Source: a virus. From it: a DNA stretch of 22,217 bases. Location: positions 1 through 22,217 of IMG/VR virus record IMGVR_UViG_3300043419_000932. One strand, 5' to 3'. The position numbers and the translations under genes are program-made. Each line of letters begins with the position of its first letter. The stretch's first letter is position 1. Positions 8,846-14,986 of this stretch are shown piece by piece. The notes under the pieces are model-generated. The model saw only the letters and a program-made list of their open reading frames with translations. It did not search any database and was not told the DNA's origin.

Positions 8846-9117
8846 TTTACTATTCCAAGAACTGCCATTGATTCGTTAATCATAACGTACTCTGAGTCGT
8901 TTAACTCAACGATTACTCCATCACTAGACGGATGAATGTAAACCACATCCCCAACTTTGCATTTGCAATCTGGGCCTGCAGCTAATACTGGAAGTACGTT
9001 AGAACGTAATTGTGATGCTGATCGATCTGATAAGATGATACCTGCATCTGTAACTTTTTTGTCCGGCTTTGGGACTACCAACCAGTCACGTGTTGGCTCG
9101 AAATTTAATTTTTCCAT
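8842..9117 (-). CDS. GroES-like co-chaperonin
   Basis: 91 residues, the length of a Cpn10. It follows the GroES plan: FEPTRDWLVVPKPDKKVTDAGI corresponds to the first strands (R-x-LV-x-P...GI); the Ile/Leu residues after the Gly fit the mobile loop that docks to GroEL; VLAAGPDCKCKVGDVVYIHP corresponds to the V-x-A-x-G-P...VGD-x-V core; and EYVMINESMAVLGIV is the closing strand. Several phages carry such proteins (T4 gp31 is the known case) so that host GroEL can fold the capsid protein. It is the first gene after an internal promoter and leads the head/packaging genes, which suits that role. Its partner chaperonin would be the host GroEL. Confidence 0.85.
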   Translation of the reverse strand: MEKLNFEPTRDWLVVPKPDKKVTDAGIILSDRSASQLRSNVLPVLAAGPDCKCKVGDVVYIHPSSDGVIVELNDSEYVMINESMAVLGIVK

Positions 9118-9137
9118 TTGTTTTGATTTGCTTAATG

Positions 9138-9170
9138 CAAATGTATAACAAATGATCTTATATAAGCAAA
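9138..9170 (-). promoter_or_regulatory. Internal promoter for the head/packaging genes
   Basis: On the minus strand, TTTG at 9170-9167 is followed after 21 bases by TACATTTG at 9145-9138, matching the Bacteroidota -33/-7 consensus (TTTG, 19-21 bases, TAnnTTTG). The GroES-like ATG lies 20 bases further on. It sits in the 57-base gap between the lysis cassette and the packaging block. Confidence 0.65.
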
Positions 9171-9174
9171 CTTT

Positions 9175-9621
9175 TTATTTAAACACTGCAACTATAGTAG
9201 TAGCAATGAATACAGAGGTAGTTAAGACAAATACTCCTGTTGAAACCTTATAAGTTCGTAGCTCTTCTTTGGTGTTATCAAGCTCAAGATTTAAGTTGTC
9301 GACATCTAGTTGTAGTGTCCCAATGTTCTCAAGGTTTATTTTATTTGAATTCTGACATTTAACATATGCATCATTTAAAGTCTTGATAGCCAAGTCTTTA
9401 TCTTTCAATCTTATTTCATAAGAATTAACGTTTTGATTTAACAGGAATTCACTTTTCTTACAAGCATCTAAGTCTACTAATGCTTTTAGTAGAATCTCTT
9501 CTTGCTTAGTTGTAAAGAATACTCCAGCTTGGCTGTTGTAATTAATTCTTTGGGGAGTAAGTTGCCCATAGCTGATCACGTTCATTGTTATCAGCACTAG
9601 AAATACGACCAATGACTTCAT
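9175..9621 (-). CDS. Spanin-like protein: signal peptide, coiled coil, C-terminal TM
   Basis: 148 residues. An N-terminal Sec-type signal (MKSLVVFLVLITMNVISYG) is followed by a Gln, then a long helical/coiled-coil region (about 40-120, with heptad-like Leu/Ile/Val) and a C-terminal hydrophobic helix (VFVLTTSVFIATTIVAVF). A periplasmic rod held at one end by a membrane helix is the design of spanins, which fuse inner and outer membrane in the last step of lysis. There is no lipobox Cys at the signal end, so it is not a standard outer-membrane spanin or a standard unimolecular spanin. It overlaps the preceding 120-residue gene by 80 bases in another frame, like Rz/Rz1 pairs. Assignment rests on topology and neighbourhood. 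Confidence 0.6.
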   Translation of the reverse strand: MKSLVVFLVLITMNVISYGQLTPQRINYNSQAGVFFTTKQEEILLKALVDLDACKKSEFLLNQNVNSYEIRLKDKDLAIKTLNDAYVKCQNSNKINLENIGTLQLDVDNLNLELDNTKEELRTYKVSTGVFVLTTSVFIATTIVAVFK

Positions 9622-9904
9622 CTCTGTCTTTTTTTATGTTAATGATTAGGTTTGCATTTGCAAGCACCTTGTATTTGTTGATGCTATCGTGATAAGCTAG
9701 GCTATCCACAATGTGCATTGTTTGTATTGAGTCAATCTTGAGCTCATACAAATCTGATATCACTTTTAATCTAGCATTTGCTTTTGATTTGGCTTCTTTA
9801 CTGGCCTGTAATTGTGAAACTAGGCCAAGAACTATGACTGTTAAGATTGCACAAGCTATAAATGCTATGCCTTGCCAGGAAATTGCTTTATTATTCTGAC
9901 TCAT
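9542..9904 (-). CDS. Inner-membrane spanin candidate
   Basis: 120 residues with one N-terminal membrane helix (GIAFIACAILTVIVLGLVS, about 12-30) followed by a long charged helical region (KEAKSKANARLKVISDLYEL onward). This N-in, C-periplasm rod is the topology of an Rz-type inner-membrane spanin subunit. It overlaps the holin candidate by 14 bases upstream and the signal-peptide protein by 80 bases downstream. The pair and its place next to endolysin and holin candidates suggest a two-component spanin. No homology is claimed. Confidence 0.6.
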   Translation of the reverse strand: MSQNNKAISWQGIAFIACAILTVIVLGLVSQLQASKEAKSKANARLKVISDLYELKIDSIQTMHIVDSLAYHDSINKYKVLANANLIINIKKDRDEVIGRISSADNNERDQLWATYSPKN

Positions 9905-10133
9905 TTGATTTTGGTTTTCCGAATACTTTTGATACGTTTTCTACAGCTGTGAATCCCATTCCTGCCCCCGATAAAATCAATAATCCATCATAGATAAACT
10001 CTGGGCAGATGTAAATTGTAAATGTTGACACATAGGCAATGACTAAGCATGTCAAAAGAGCTAGGAATGACCCAACTCTTTTGTAGCTTACATCTCCTTC
10101 AGCAGAAAACATTGACTTTATCCATTTTTTCAT
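9891..10133 (-). CDS. Two-TM holin candidate
   Basis: 80 residues with two hydrophobic helices: about 21-45 (VGSFLALLTCLVIAYVSTF) and about 48-66 (FIYDGLLILSGAGMGFTAV). The N-terminus is short and positively charged and the C-terminus hydrophilic. Size and topology match class II holins, and the gene lies between the BhlA-like gene and the spanin candidates. It would make the inner-membrane hole that frees the endolysin. Its start overlaps the upstream stop as TAATG. Alternative: an antiholin or other small membrane protein. Confidence 0.6.
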   Translation of the reverse strand: MKKWIKSMFSAEGDVSYKRVGSFLALLTCLVIAYVSTFTIYICPEFIYDGLLILSGAGMGFTAVENVSKVFGKPKSNESE

Positions 10134-10297
10134 TATTTCTCTCTTAACTCATCGTTCAACTTTTCTAATCTTTCGATTAATCTTTGCTTTTCTCTCCTGT
10201 CTTGTTGCAAGAACTTGTATATTACAAACCCCATTACTACACAGAGTACCCCAAGTAATCCAAATTCAAAAAGTTTGTTAATTATGGTAGTTTCCAT
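10133..10297 (-). CDS. BhlA/UviB-like holin candidate, 54 residues
   Basis: Reads METTIINKLFEFGLLGVLCV and continues through a single membrane helix (about 10-30) into a strongly charged helix (QQDRREKQRLIERLEKLNDE). One N-terminal TM plus a charged coiled-coil tail is the pattern of the BhlA/UviB family of bacteriocin-associated and phage holins. The stop and the next start share bases as TAATG, and the endolysin gene ends three bases upstream, so the cassette is continuous. Either this or the two-TM protein could be the true holin; the other may be the antiholin. Confidence 0.6.
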   Translation of the reverse strand: METTIINKLFEFGLLGVLCVVMGFVIYKFLQQDRREKQRLIERLEKLNDELREK

Positions 10298-10299
10298 CT

Positions 10300-10845
10300 T
10301 TAAAATTCTCTTAATAAAGTGTAAGTAAATTCTTTTCTACCTGTTGTTTCACAAGAGCTAATCAATGTTTTGAACTGTTCGGGATTGTCTAACACTTGAC
10401 ATCCTGCAGACCACTTATCTATAAGTTTAGAAATAGCTGATGCATTAGCACGATGGATGTTAATTCCAAATAAGCCGGTATCTTCTTTACCTTGCTCTTC
10501 TGCAGTATCATCTTTGTCACCATCACGGTATACAGTTACAGGTTTACGTTGCACTAATGCTTTGTACTTACCTTGGTGTAATCCTAACTGATAGGCATCT
10601 ACGTATTGTCCTGGTTTAAGGACTGCAGTTCCCTTAGGATTTAGCAAATTCTTTAACCAGTGAGTCCCAGGATTAGTAGTTCCTGAAAATACGTACATTA
10701 TTGGACCTTTAATCAAGTAAAAGTAATCATCAAACTTGTTTTTTTCGTTAGCTAATGACCGTGTTCCAATTATATGGAAGGCCGGCCATTCGTATCCAAG
10801 TTCCTTGAACTTGTTTTCTAGTTCTACGTAAGAGTATTTTTTCAT
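10300..10845 (-). CDS. L,D-peptidase-like endolysin
   Basis: 181 residues. The C-terminal half has GINIHRANASAISKLIDKWS followed by AGCQV. A His in I-N-I-H and a Cys in S-A-G-C-Q-V are arranged as in YkuD-type L,D-transpeptidase/carboxypeptidase enzymes (H...SxGC). Related proteins in phages with INIH and SAGCQV are usually called peptidoglycan hydrolases. There is no signal peptide, so export needs the neighbouring holin candidates. It would cleave peptidoglycan at the end of infection. It follows the 35-residue gene by an ATGA overlap. Catalysis is inferred from the His and Cys only. Confidence 0.7.
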   Translation of the reverse strand: MKKYSYVELENKFKELGYEWPAFHIIGTRSLANEKNKFDDYFYLIKGPIMYVFSGTTNPGTHWLKNLLNPKGTAVLKPGQYVDAYQLGLHQGKYKALVQRKPVTVYRDGDKDDTAEEQGKEDTGLFGINIHRANASAISKLIDKWSAGCQVLDNPEQFKTLISSCETTGRKEFTYTLLREF

Positions 10846-10949
10846 TCTGGTAATTTTTCTTCAGTTACTTCCTCTACTTCAATAAATTCAACACGAACAA
10901 GACCATTATCATCGTATATCTCGTTTCTTATTGTTTTTGGCTCTGTCAT
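10842..10949 (-). CDS. Tiny acidic protein, 35 residues
   Basis: Reads MTEPKTIRNEIYDDNGLVRV and continues EFIEVEEVTEEKLPE. It lies snugly between the tail fibre-like gene (4 bases) and the endolysin gene (ATGA overlap), which is the main support. Very acidic and beta-strand-like. Small ORFs of this kind often follow tail fibre genes in Bacteroidota phages. Function unknown. Confidence 0.55.
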   Translation of the reverse strand: MTEPKTIRNEIYDDNGLVRVEFIEVEEVTEEKLPE

Positions 10950-10953
10950 TTTT

Positions 10954-12528
10954 TTACGCTTTGGTGATAAATAAAGCACAGTTACCAACAGTGGTTAGTG
11001 TCGGTGTTCCAAATGGCGATGGAGCAGGTGATGCGTAAGTAATACCCGTTCTTTGAAAAGCTATATTTGAATTTGCTCCTGTCATACTTAGCGTTAGTGA
11101 TGAAATAGAAGTTAGGTGCAAACGAGATGCTGCCGTACCATTTGTTTTAATACCTAGCCAATAACGAGTTCCCGCAACAAAACTGAATGATGTTGTTGCA
11201 GTTTTTAAACCTAATGTGGAACAGTCCAAATCTGCACTCTCGTATAATCGTGTGTTCGGTAATCCGTTTAAATCTGAATAAATAACAATGGTACATAATG
11301 AACCTGCTGTTGCTGTTGTAACACTAATAAACAAATTACTAGTTGTAATTGATTGAGCAGGAATATAAGGTGCTACTCTGACCACTAAGCCTGTTTGGTT
11401 TGTCGCTGATGTACTTGCGGCTAATCCGTTGTATGTAACATCTCCGCTTGCCATTGGTACAATTGAATGCACTCCTGCTAGTGGTGTGTACCCAAACGAG
11501 TTTTGTTTGTTGTTAAATGTGTTCCAATCGGTTGAACTCAATGCACCTCTATTCGTTGCTGATGCAGTAGGTAGATTAAATGTATGGGTAGTTCCTGTTG
11601 AGGATATGGCAAAGTCTGTTCCTGTAGTTCCTGTCGCTAGCGTTTGAACAGCTCCTGTCAATGAGTTAATGGCGGTAATACCTGTACCTGCTAAGATTCC
11701 TGCCTGCTGAGTCACTGTTAAAATTACTGAAGCAGCCGATGGAGGAGGAGATCCTGCAGCATAAAACTGCATTGTTACACTAGCAGCAGCAGTTGTACTC
11801 CACACTAATTCGTAGTATTGACCTCCGACTACATCAAGCAGATAGTTCCATGAAGCTACACAATGCCCATTAACACCACCATGTTTAGATGGCACTCCTA
11901 TAAAACCACTTGACCCAGGTACATCTACTCCGTTTAATCGAAGCCAAATGGTTACATCATGTTCCTGAGTATCTGTGTTTTGAAATTGAGATGAGAACTG
12001 AAGATTATATACTCCTGTGTTATCAAAAGTTATACGAGTTAGATTAGTACCATTGGTTACTACCCGGACCTGATTCTCTAAATCAATAGTCCTGAATATC
12101 ATTGGATAACCCGTATTGCTCACAGCCGCAGTCTGAGTTACATCGTCTTGCCATGCTCCATAATATCCTAATGGTGTAGGAGTGGCTGTATTATTAATCG
12201 TAACATTCCCAACTCCAGTGGTTGGAGAAATAGAAATGTTAGATCCTGCTATAATTTTTCTAACCCCTGTATTTGAAATAGTAGTTAATCCATCTTTGTC
12301 TGTAGAGATAGATATCCCGGTACCCCCTTGAAGAAGATCCGAGATGTATCGAAAGCTAAATGTCTTTGGACGATTGAACTTAGATAGAGATACTAGGACT
12401 TGATTGTCCCTTACATTATCAACCCTATCTCTACTGCCCCCAGTCTGGTCAAAATCAGCAAGTTGCCTTAAGCTGATGTCAACTTTCTTAGGGGCAGCGG
12501 TAAGTTTACTAGGGTTGTAAGTATCCAT
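10954..12528 (-). CDS. Tail fibre / receptor-binding-like protein
   Basis: 524 residues, Thr/Ser/Asn/Gly-rich, beta-structured. The N-terminal part (about 1-115) has repeated GTGISIS/IIAGSNISISP-type strands that look like a virion-attachment beta-prism region. The centre contains ALSSTDWNTFNNKQNSFGYT, a hallmark of tail fibres and appendage proteins in Bacteroidota phages, where LSSTDWNTFNNKQ recurs. The C-terminal part (about 370-520) has two similar strand-rich stretches ending in aromatic/Gly-rich sequence and could be the receptor-binding head. It probably binds a surface glycan or protein. The start shares one base with the upstream stop. Host specificity cannot be read from the sequence. 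Confidence 0.8.
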   Translation of the reverse strand: MDTYNPSKLTAAPKKVDISLRQLADFDQTGGSRDRVDNVRDNQVLVSLSKFNRPKTFSFRYISDLLQGGTGISISTDKDGLTTISNTGVRKIIAGSNISISPTTGVGNVTINNTATPTPLGYYGAWQDDVTQTAAVSNTGYPMIFRTIDLENQVRVVTNGTNLTRITFDNTGVYNLQFSSQFQNTDTQEHDVTIWLRLNGVDVPGSSGFIGVPSKHGGVNGHCVASWNYLLDVVGGQYYELVWSTTAAASVTMQFYAAGSPPPSAASVILTVTQQAGILAGTGITAINSLTGAVQTLATGTTGTDFAISSTGTTHTFNLPTASATNRGALSSTDWNTFNNKQNSFGYTPLAGVHSIVPMASGDVTYNGLAASTSATNQTGLVVRVAPYIPAQSITTSNLFISVTTATAGSLCTIVIYSDLNGLPNTRLYESADLDCSTLGLKTATTSFSFVAGTRYWLGIKTNGTAASRLHLTSISSLTLSMTGANSNIAFQRTGITYASPAPSPFGTPTLTTVGNCALFITKA

Positions 12529-12758
12529 TAGTTAAGTTTCGTTCTAGCTTGAATGTACAAATGTGACTTCTCTTGCTCTGCAGCCATTACAGCCATTATC
12601 CCTCGAAGCTCTTCATAGGTAAATTGTAAGATTAAGTCATCGGAGTCATTTAAGACTTGGATAACATTTTCATCAATATACACTAGAGCTTGCTCGGCCT
12701 CCTCATCATTCTTAGTGAAAGGAGGTTGATAAATTCCAGTCTTAAGATAGGTTGGCAT
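12528..12758 (-). CDS. Small protein before the tail fibre gene, 76 residues
   Basis: Reads MPTYLKTGIYQPPFTKNDEE and continues into an acidic helical part (EEAEQALVYIDENVIQVLND) and a helix with Met/Ala (ELRGIMAVMAAEQEK). It is tightly linked to the tail fibre-like gene (one shared base), so a tail-related role or a fibre assembly helper is possible. No domain recognised. A TATCTTTG element lies 18 bases before its start. Confidence 0.6.
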   Translation of the reverse strand: MPTYLKTGIYQPPFTKNDEEAEQALVYIDENVIQVLNDSDDLILQFTYEELRGIMAVMAAEQEKSHLYIQARTKLN

Positions 12759-13059
12759 TTGTACTCAATTTGAAATCAAAGATAATCAAATTATTGGACA
12801 TAGTTATCCCCTTGAGATTTTTTCGTTTAAAATTGACCTTCAGATTACTGCCGTCTTTAGCCTTCGGAGGAACATTTCTGTCAGCCTATAGTTTTAACCC
12901 TCCCCAGTATCCTATATCAATTCAATTTTTGCAACTATTGGGGACAACTTTTTCTAACTATGTTGATAGAAATAGAACCCAACTTCTGACCCCTTACTTT
13001 GGTTACCTCAGGGGTGATCGTATTGGCTTACGGTTGCAGATGCAAATATAATAAGTTTG
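12759..13059. other. 300-base gap with hairpins and no convincing gene
   Basis: The only sizeable open frame here runs on the plus strand from inside the neighbouring minus-strand gene; I do not believe it. Visible features: an 8-bp hairpin (12902-12909 CCCCAGTA with 12936-12943 TATTGGGG, one G-U pair), an ACCCCT/AGGGGT inverted repeat around 12989-13015, and -7-like elements on the minus strand at 12777-12784 and 13043-13050. It may be a long 5' leader or a small RNA ahead of the tail genes. Confidence 0.45.
12777..12784 (-). promoter_or_regulatory. Promoter -7 element before the tail/lysis genes
   Basis: TATCTTTG on the minus strand fits the Bacteroidota -7 consensus TAnnTTTG and ends 18 bases before the ATG of the 76-residue gene. 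I see no TTG/TTTG at the proper 19-21 base distance, so this is a half-supported promoter. Confidence 0.35.
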
Positions 13060-13197
13060 TTACCCTTGTCCTACTGAAAGTTTTCGATAGTTCTTTGAAC
13101 TTTTCAACTTTGAGTGTTTGGTCTTAGAATGGACTCCAGGTCTTTTGATTCTAGGTTTCGGATTGAATGTGCTAGATGTTTGCTTTACTTTGGCCAT
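13060..13197 (-). CDS. Small basic protein, 45 residues
   Basis: Reads MAKVKQTSSTFNPKPRIKRP and continues GVHSKTKHSKLKSSKNYRKLSVGQG. Lys/Arg/His/Ser-rich, with no hydrophobic core. The KRPGVHSK-K-SK-K-SKNY-K...GQG pattern is one I recognise as a recurrent tiny basic protein of Bacteroidota phages, found close to structural genes, with no known function. It is 6 bases after the previous tiny gene's stop. It may bind nucleic acid because of its charge. Confidence 0.75.
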   Translation of the reverse strand: MAKVKQTSSTFNPKPRIKRPGVHSKTKHSKLKSSKNYRKLSVGQG

Positions 13198-13203
13198 CTT
13201 ATC

Positions 13204-13359
13204 TTAGTGCTTTTCTAATGTGATTCTAATTGAGTACTTGTACAAATATATACTTAAGTACAATTCCCACCACAATTTATTTTCTGGTCTTACAAACTTG
13301 AAGTCAATCCCAATTCTTTGGGTAAGCTTCATCTTTCTTTTTGTTGCTCTTAGTTTCAT
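13204..13359 (-). CDS. Small basic hypothetical protein, 51 residues
   Basis: Reads MKLRATKRKMKLTQRIGIDF and continues with KFVRPENKLWWELYLSIYLY and a basic tail. The ATG follows an A-rich leader 11 bases after the upstream stop, and the next start follows 6 bases after its stop, so it fits an operon of tiny genes. The strand-like Trp/Tyr-rich part suggests a small beta-sheet protein or a membrane-associated segment. No family recognised. Confidence 0.55.
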   Translation of the reverse strand: MKLRATKRKMKLTQRIGIDFKFVRPENKLWWELYLSIYLYKYSIRITLEKH

Positions 13360-13370
13360 CTTTTTAAATT

Positions 13371-13523
13371 TTAGCTACCACAGTATAGACAATCCTCATT
13401 ATCGTCGTCATAATATCCACTGATGATTTTCTCCATCTCGGTATTAATTTCTTCGTCGGTCCAGTCAGGGTTCTTCATCTTAACTTGGACTCTTAAAAAT
13501 TGGTATTGTTCTAGGCTGTGCAT
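13371..13523 (-). CDS. Tiny first gene of the minus-strand block, 50 residues
   Basis: Reads MHSLEQYQFLRVQVKMKNPD and continues WTDEEINTEMEKIISGYYDDDNEDCLYCGS. I chose the ATG at 13523. The frame stays open further upstream, but that would run through a perfect TATATTTG -7 element at 13538-13531, only 7 bases before this ATG. The end is acidic with a CxxC pair that could bind metal as a dimer. Function unknown. As the promoter-proximal gene of the leftward block it would be transcribed early in that programme. Confidence 0.55.
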   Translation of the reverse strand: MHSLEQYQFLRVQVKMKNPDWTDEEINTEMEKIISGYYDDDNEDCLYCGS

Positions 13524-13530
13524 TTCGTAA

Positions 13531-13538
13531 CAAATATA
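13531..13538 (-). promoter_or_regulatory. Leftward -7 element
   Basis: TATATTTG on the minus strand, 7 bases before the ATG at 13523. It matches the Bacteroidota -7 box. No good -33 box is seen at the usual spacing. It faces the rightward promoter at 13723-13753 across a 180-base divergent region. Confidence 0.45.
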
Positions 13539-13722
13539 CGTAAAAATTGTTACCACACTATAGTAAGTAATGTCCGTTATAACTCCTAAGATTACTTGGT
13601 TTTATACCTTTAATGACACTTTAATGTGGTTTTTAAGAAATAGAAAAGCTGTTTTTTATTTTGTATACAATATGTTATGTTAAAACTGCATAGTCCTTTT
13701 ATACCTAATAATGTTAAAATGT

Positions 13723-13753
13723 TTTGATTACACCTAATAGTTACGTATATTTG
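13723..13753 (+). promoter_or_regulatory. Rightward promoter of the GIY-YIG-HTH gene
   Basis: TTTG (13723-13726), 19 bases, then TATATTTG (13746-13753): a full Bacteroidota-type promoter. The ATG follows 16 bases later. AGGTATA at 13761-13767, directly before the ATG, is the reverse complement of TATACCT found at 13603-13609 and 13700-13706 in the same intergenic region, so these may be operator sites. Confidence 0.75.
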
Positions 13754-13769
13754 CATTAAAAGGTATAAT

Positions 13770-14318
13770 ATGAAAACTAATTTAATCTACTCTCTTTACT
13801 GCCCCATTCATCACAAACCTGTTTATGTAGGTCAATCTAGTGTTGGTATGAACAGGCCATTCACACACATTAAAGAGAAATCTCACAGTGTTAAAGTTAA
13901 TGATTGGGTAAGACATCTTAAAGACCAAAACTTAGAACCAGTACTTGTAATACTAGAACATGACTTTGAAGACAAATATCTTAATGACAAAGAAAAGTTT
14001 TGGCTTAACAAGACTTTAAATGATGGACATCTTTTGTTAAACCAACAAGGGGTGTCTTCAGCATTTTATCAAGCAACCGAGTTTGATGTAGAACCTTCAA
14101 TTGATTTTCTTGCCGATATAAGACTGTATGTAAAAGGAAGAAGAAAATTACTAAAACTTACACAACCAGAGTTAGCAGCAAGGGCTGGTGTAGGATTAAG
14201 ATTTGTGAGAGAACTAGAAAGTGGTAGCAAATCTAACTTCCAGACGGCATCTATAGAAAAAGTTCTTAGCTTATTAGGAAATGTTAAAATAAAAGTAGAA
14301 CCCCTTAATATTAGTTAG
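13770..14318 (+). CDS. GIY-YIG nuclease fused to HipB/Y4mF-like helix-turn-helix
   Basis: 182 residues in two parts. Residues 1-95 fit a GIY-YIG fold: IYSLYCP (GIY position), VYVGQSS (YIG position), an Arg in GMNRPFTHIKEK (catalytic Arg position), a Glu in KEKFWLNK (metal-binding Glu position), and LLLNQQGV at the end of the fold. Residues about 118-178 read KGRRKLLKLTQPELAARAGV then GLRFVRELESG and VLSLLG, the layout of Xre/HipB-like regulators of the Y4mF type. So a DNA-cutting domain is joined to a DNA-binding domain that also resembles an antitoxin. It has its own strong promoter and is the first rightward gene. It could be a site-specific or homing-type nuclease, or a self-regulated transcription factor with a degenerate nuclease domain. 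Confidence 0.75.
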   Translation: MKTNLIYSLYCPIHHKPVYVGQSSVGMNRPFTHIKEKSHSVKVNDWVRHLKDQNLEPVLVILEHDFEDKYLNDKEKFWLNKTLNDGHLLLNQQGVSSAFYQATEFDVEPSIDFLADIRLYVKGRRKLLKLTQPELAARAGVGLRFVRELESGSKSNFQTASIEKVLSLLGNVKIKVEPLNIS

Positions 14319-14336
14319 ATGTTATAAATAACACCT

Positions 14337-14363
14337 GTCCGATATAAACGGACAACTCTTGTC
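14337..14363 (+). terminator. Two overlapping hairpins after the GIY-YIG gene
   Basis: GTCCG/CGGAC with a 7-base loop (14337-14353) and GACAA/TTGTC with a 3-base loop (14351-14363) share three bases, so only one can form at a time. There is no clear U-run, so this is a weak terminator or a regulatory switch at most. Confidence 0.35.
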
Positions 14364-14394
14364 GTAAGTATAGTAAACTTTTGAGACAAGGATT

Positions 14395-14442
14395 GTGGAA
14401 AATAATCACCAGAATAAGGCTTATAGTGGAAAATAATCCCCA
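14395..14442. repeat. Direct repeat pair A (17 bases)
   Basis: GTGGAAAATAATCACCA at 14395-14411 and GTGGAAAATAATCCCCA at 14426-14442: 16 of 17 identical, period 31 bases (about three helical turns). Non-coding; candidate protein-binding sites or iterons. Confidence 0.75.
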
Positions 14443-14450
14443 ACCCCTTT

Positions 14451-14484
14451 GCCAAACTCTGTAATAAAATGCTGCCAAACTCGG
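14451..14484. repeat. Direct repeat pair B (11 bases)
   Basis: GCCAAACTCTG at 14451-14461 and GCCAAACTCGG at 14474-14484: 10 of 11 identical, period 23 bases. Immediately follows repeat pair A. Confidence 0.6.
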
Positions 14485-14512
14485 AAGTTTACCGAATTGT
14501 TTTGTATGATTT

Positions 14513-14570
14513 AACATGCATTAACATATAGAATTAACGATCTGCCTAATATAGCATGCAATTACATATA
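14513..14570. repeat. Direct repeat pair C (18 bases)
   Basis: AACATGCATTAACATATA at 14513-14530 and AGCATGCAATTACATATA at 14553-14570: 15 of 18 identical, period 40 bases. Each holds a CATGCA/GCATGC palindromic core. The 14319-14707 gap holds these three repeat pairs plus an AAATTTTT/AAAAATTT hairpin at 14597-14619 and no gene. A replication origin or a multi-site operator is possible. Confidence 0.6.
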
Positions 14571-14707
14571 AGATGGTTAGCGACAGTAACCTACTGAAAT
14601 TTTTTTTGGGGAAAAATTTTTTGAGAGTGATGCCCTACCTAATCAACGACCCCCACTAAGTCTCGGGAATCAAGAAGATCCCCATAAATTAAATAAATTA
14701 TCAGCTC

Positions 14708-14980
14708 ATGTCAGAAAAAATTACTGCTGCATCAGTCAGCCTTTGCTTTAAAGATAAAGCAATCTCAGGATTAATCCTTTCGTCCGTTGCCGCTTCTATC
14801 GAAGATGTCAACGTAGACAAGAAATCAGGTACAATTACATTTACCGGATATGACTCACTCGACAAACAATTCGATGTCGAGAGAAAAGTATGTTTCGTTG
14901 GCTCGAAACATCCTAAATTCCAAGATATTCTTGCTGCCGCAAGAAAATCAGGAATTGTTACCAATGAATTGCCGGCCTAA
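14708..14980 (+). CDS. Hypothetical early protein, 90 residues
   Basis: Reads MSEKITAASVSLCFKDKAIS and continues with alternating strand-type segments (SGTITFTGYDSLDKQFDVER) and a C-terminal helix (FQDILAAARKSGIV). It appears to be a small alpha/beta cytosolic protein, with no signal, membrane segment or known motif. Its end is only 6 bases from a near-perfect intrinsic terminator, and it follows a 390-base repeat-rich gap, so it is a single-gene unit, perhaps strongly expressed. Function unknown. Confidence 0.7.
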   Translation: MSEKITAASVSLCFKDKAISGLILSSVAASIEDVNVDKKSGTITFTGYDSLDKQFDVERKVCFVGSKHPKFQDILAAARKSGIVTNELPA

Positions 14981-14986
14981 CGGCCA

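Noticed and set aside
1-13000. Many plus-strand frames of 60-100 codons across the late block (for example at 288-515, 4110-4367, 4637-4879, 11429-11647)
   Set aside because: They lie entirely within well-supported minus-strand genes in the complementary strand and have Leu/Ser/Cys-rich low-quality sequences.
12752-13051. 99-codon open frame on the plus strand
   Set aside because: It starts inside the minus-strand 76-residue gene, runs against the transcription of its neighbours, has no leader or promoter, and its protein resembles no family I know. I treat the region as non-coding.
13770-14318. HipB-type antitoxin with a partner toxin
   Set aside because: No HipA-like or other toxin gene lies next to it; the fused GIY-YIG domain explains the N-terminal half.
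14701-14964. 87-codon minus-strand frame opposite the 90-residue gene
   Set aside because: The plus-strand frame fits the downstream terminator; the minus frame is its shadow.
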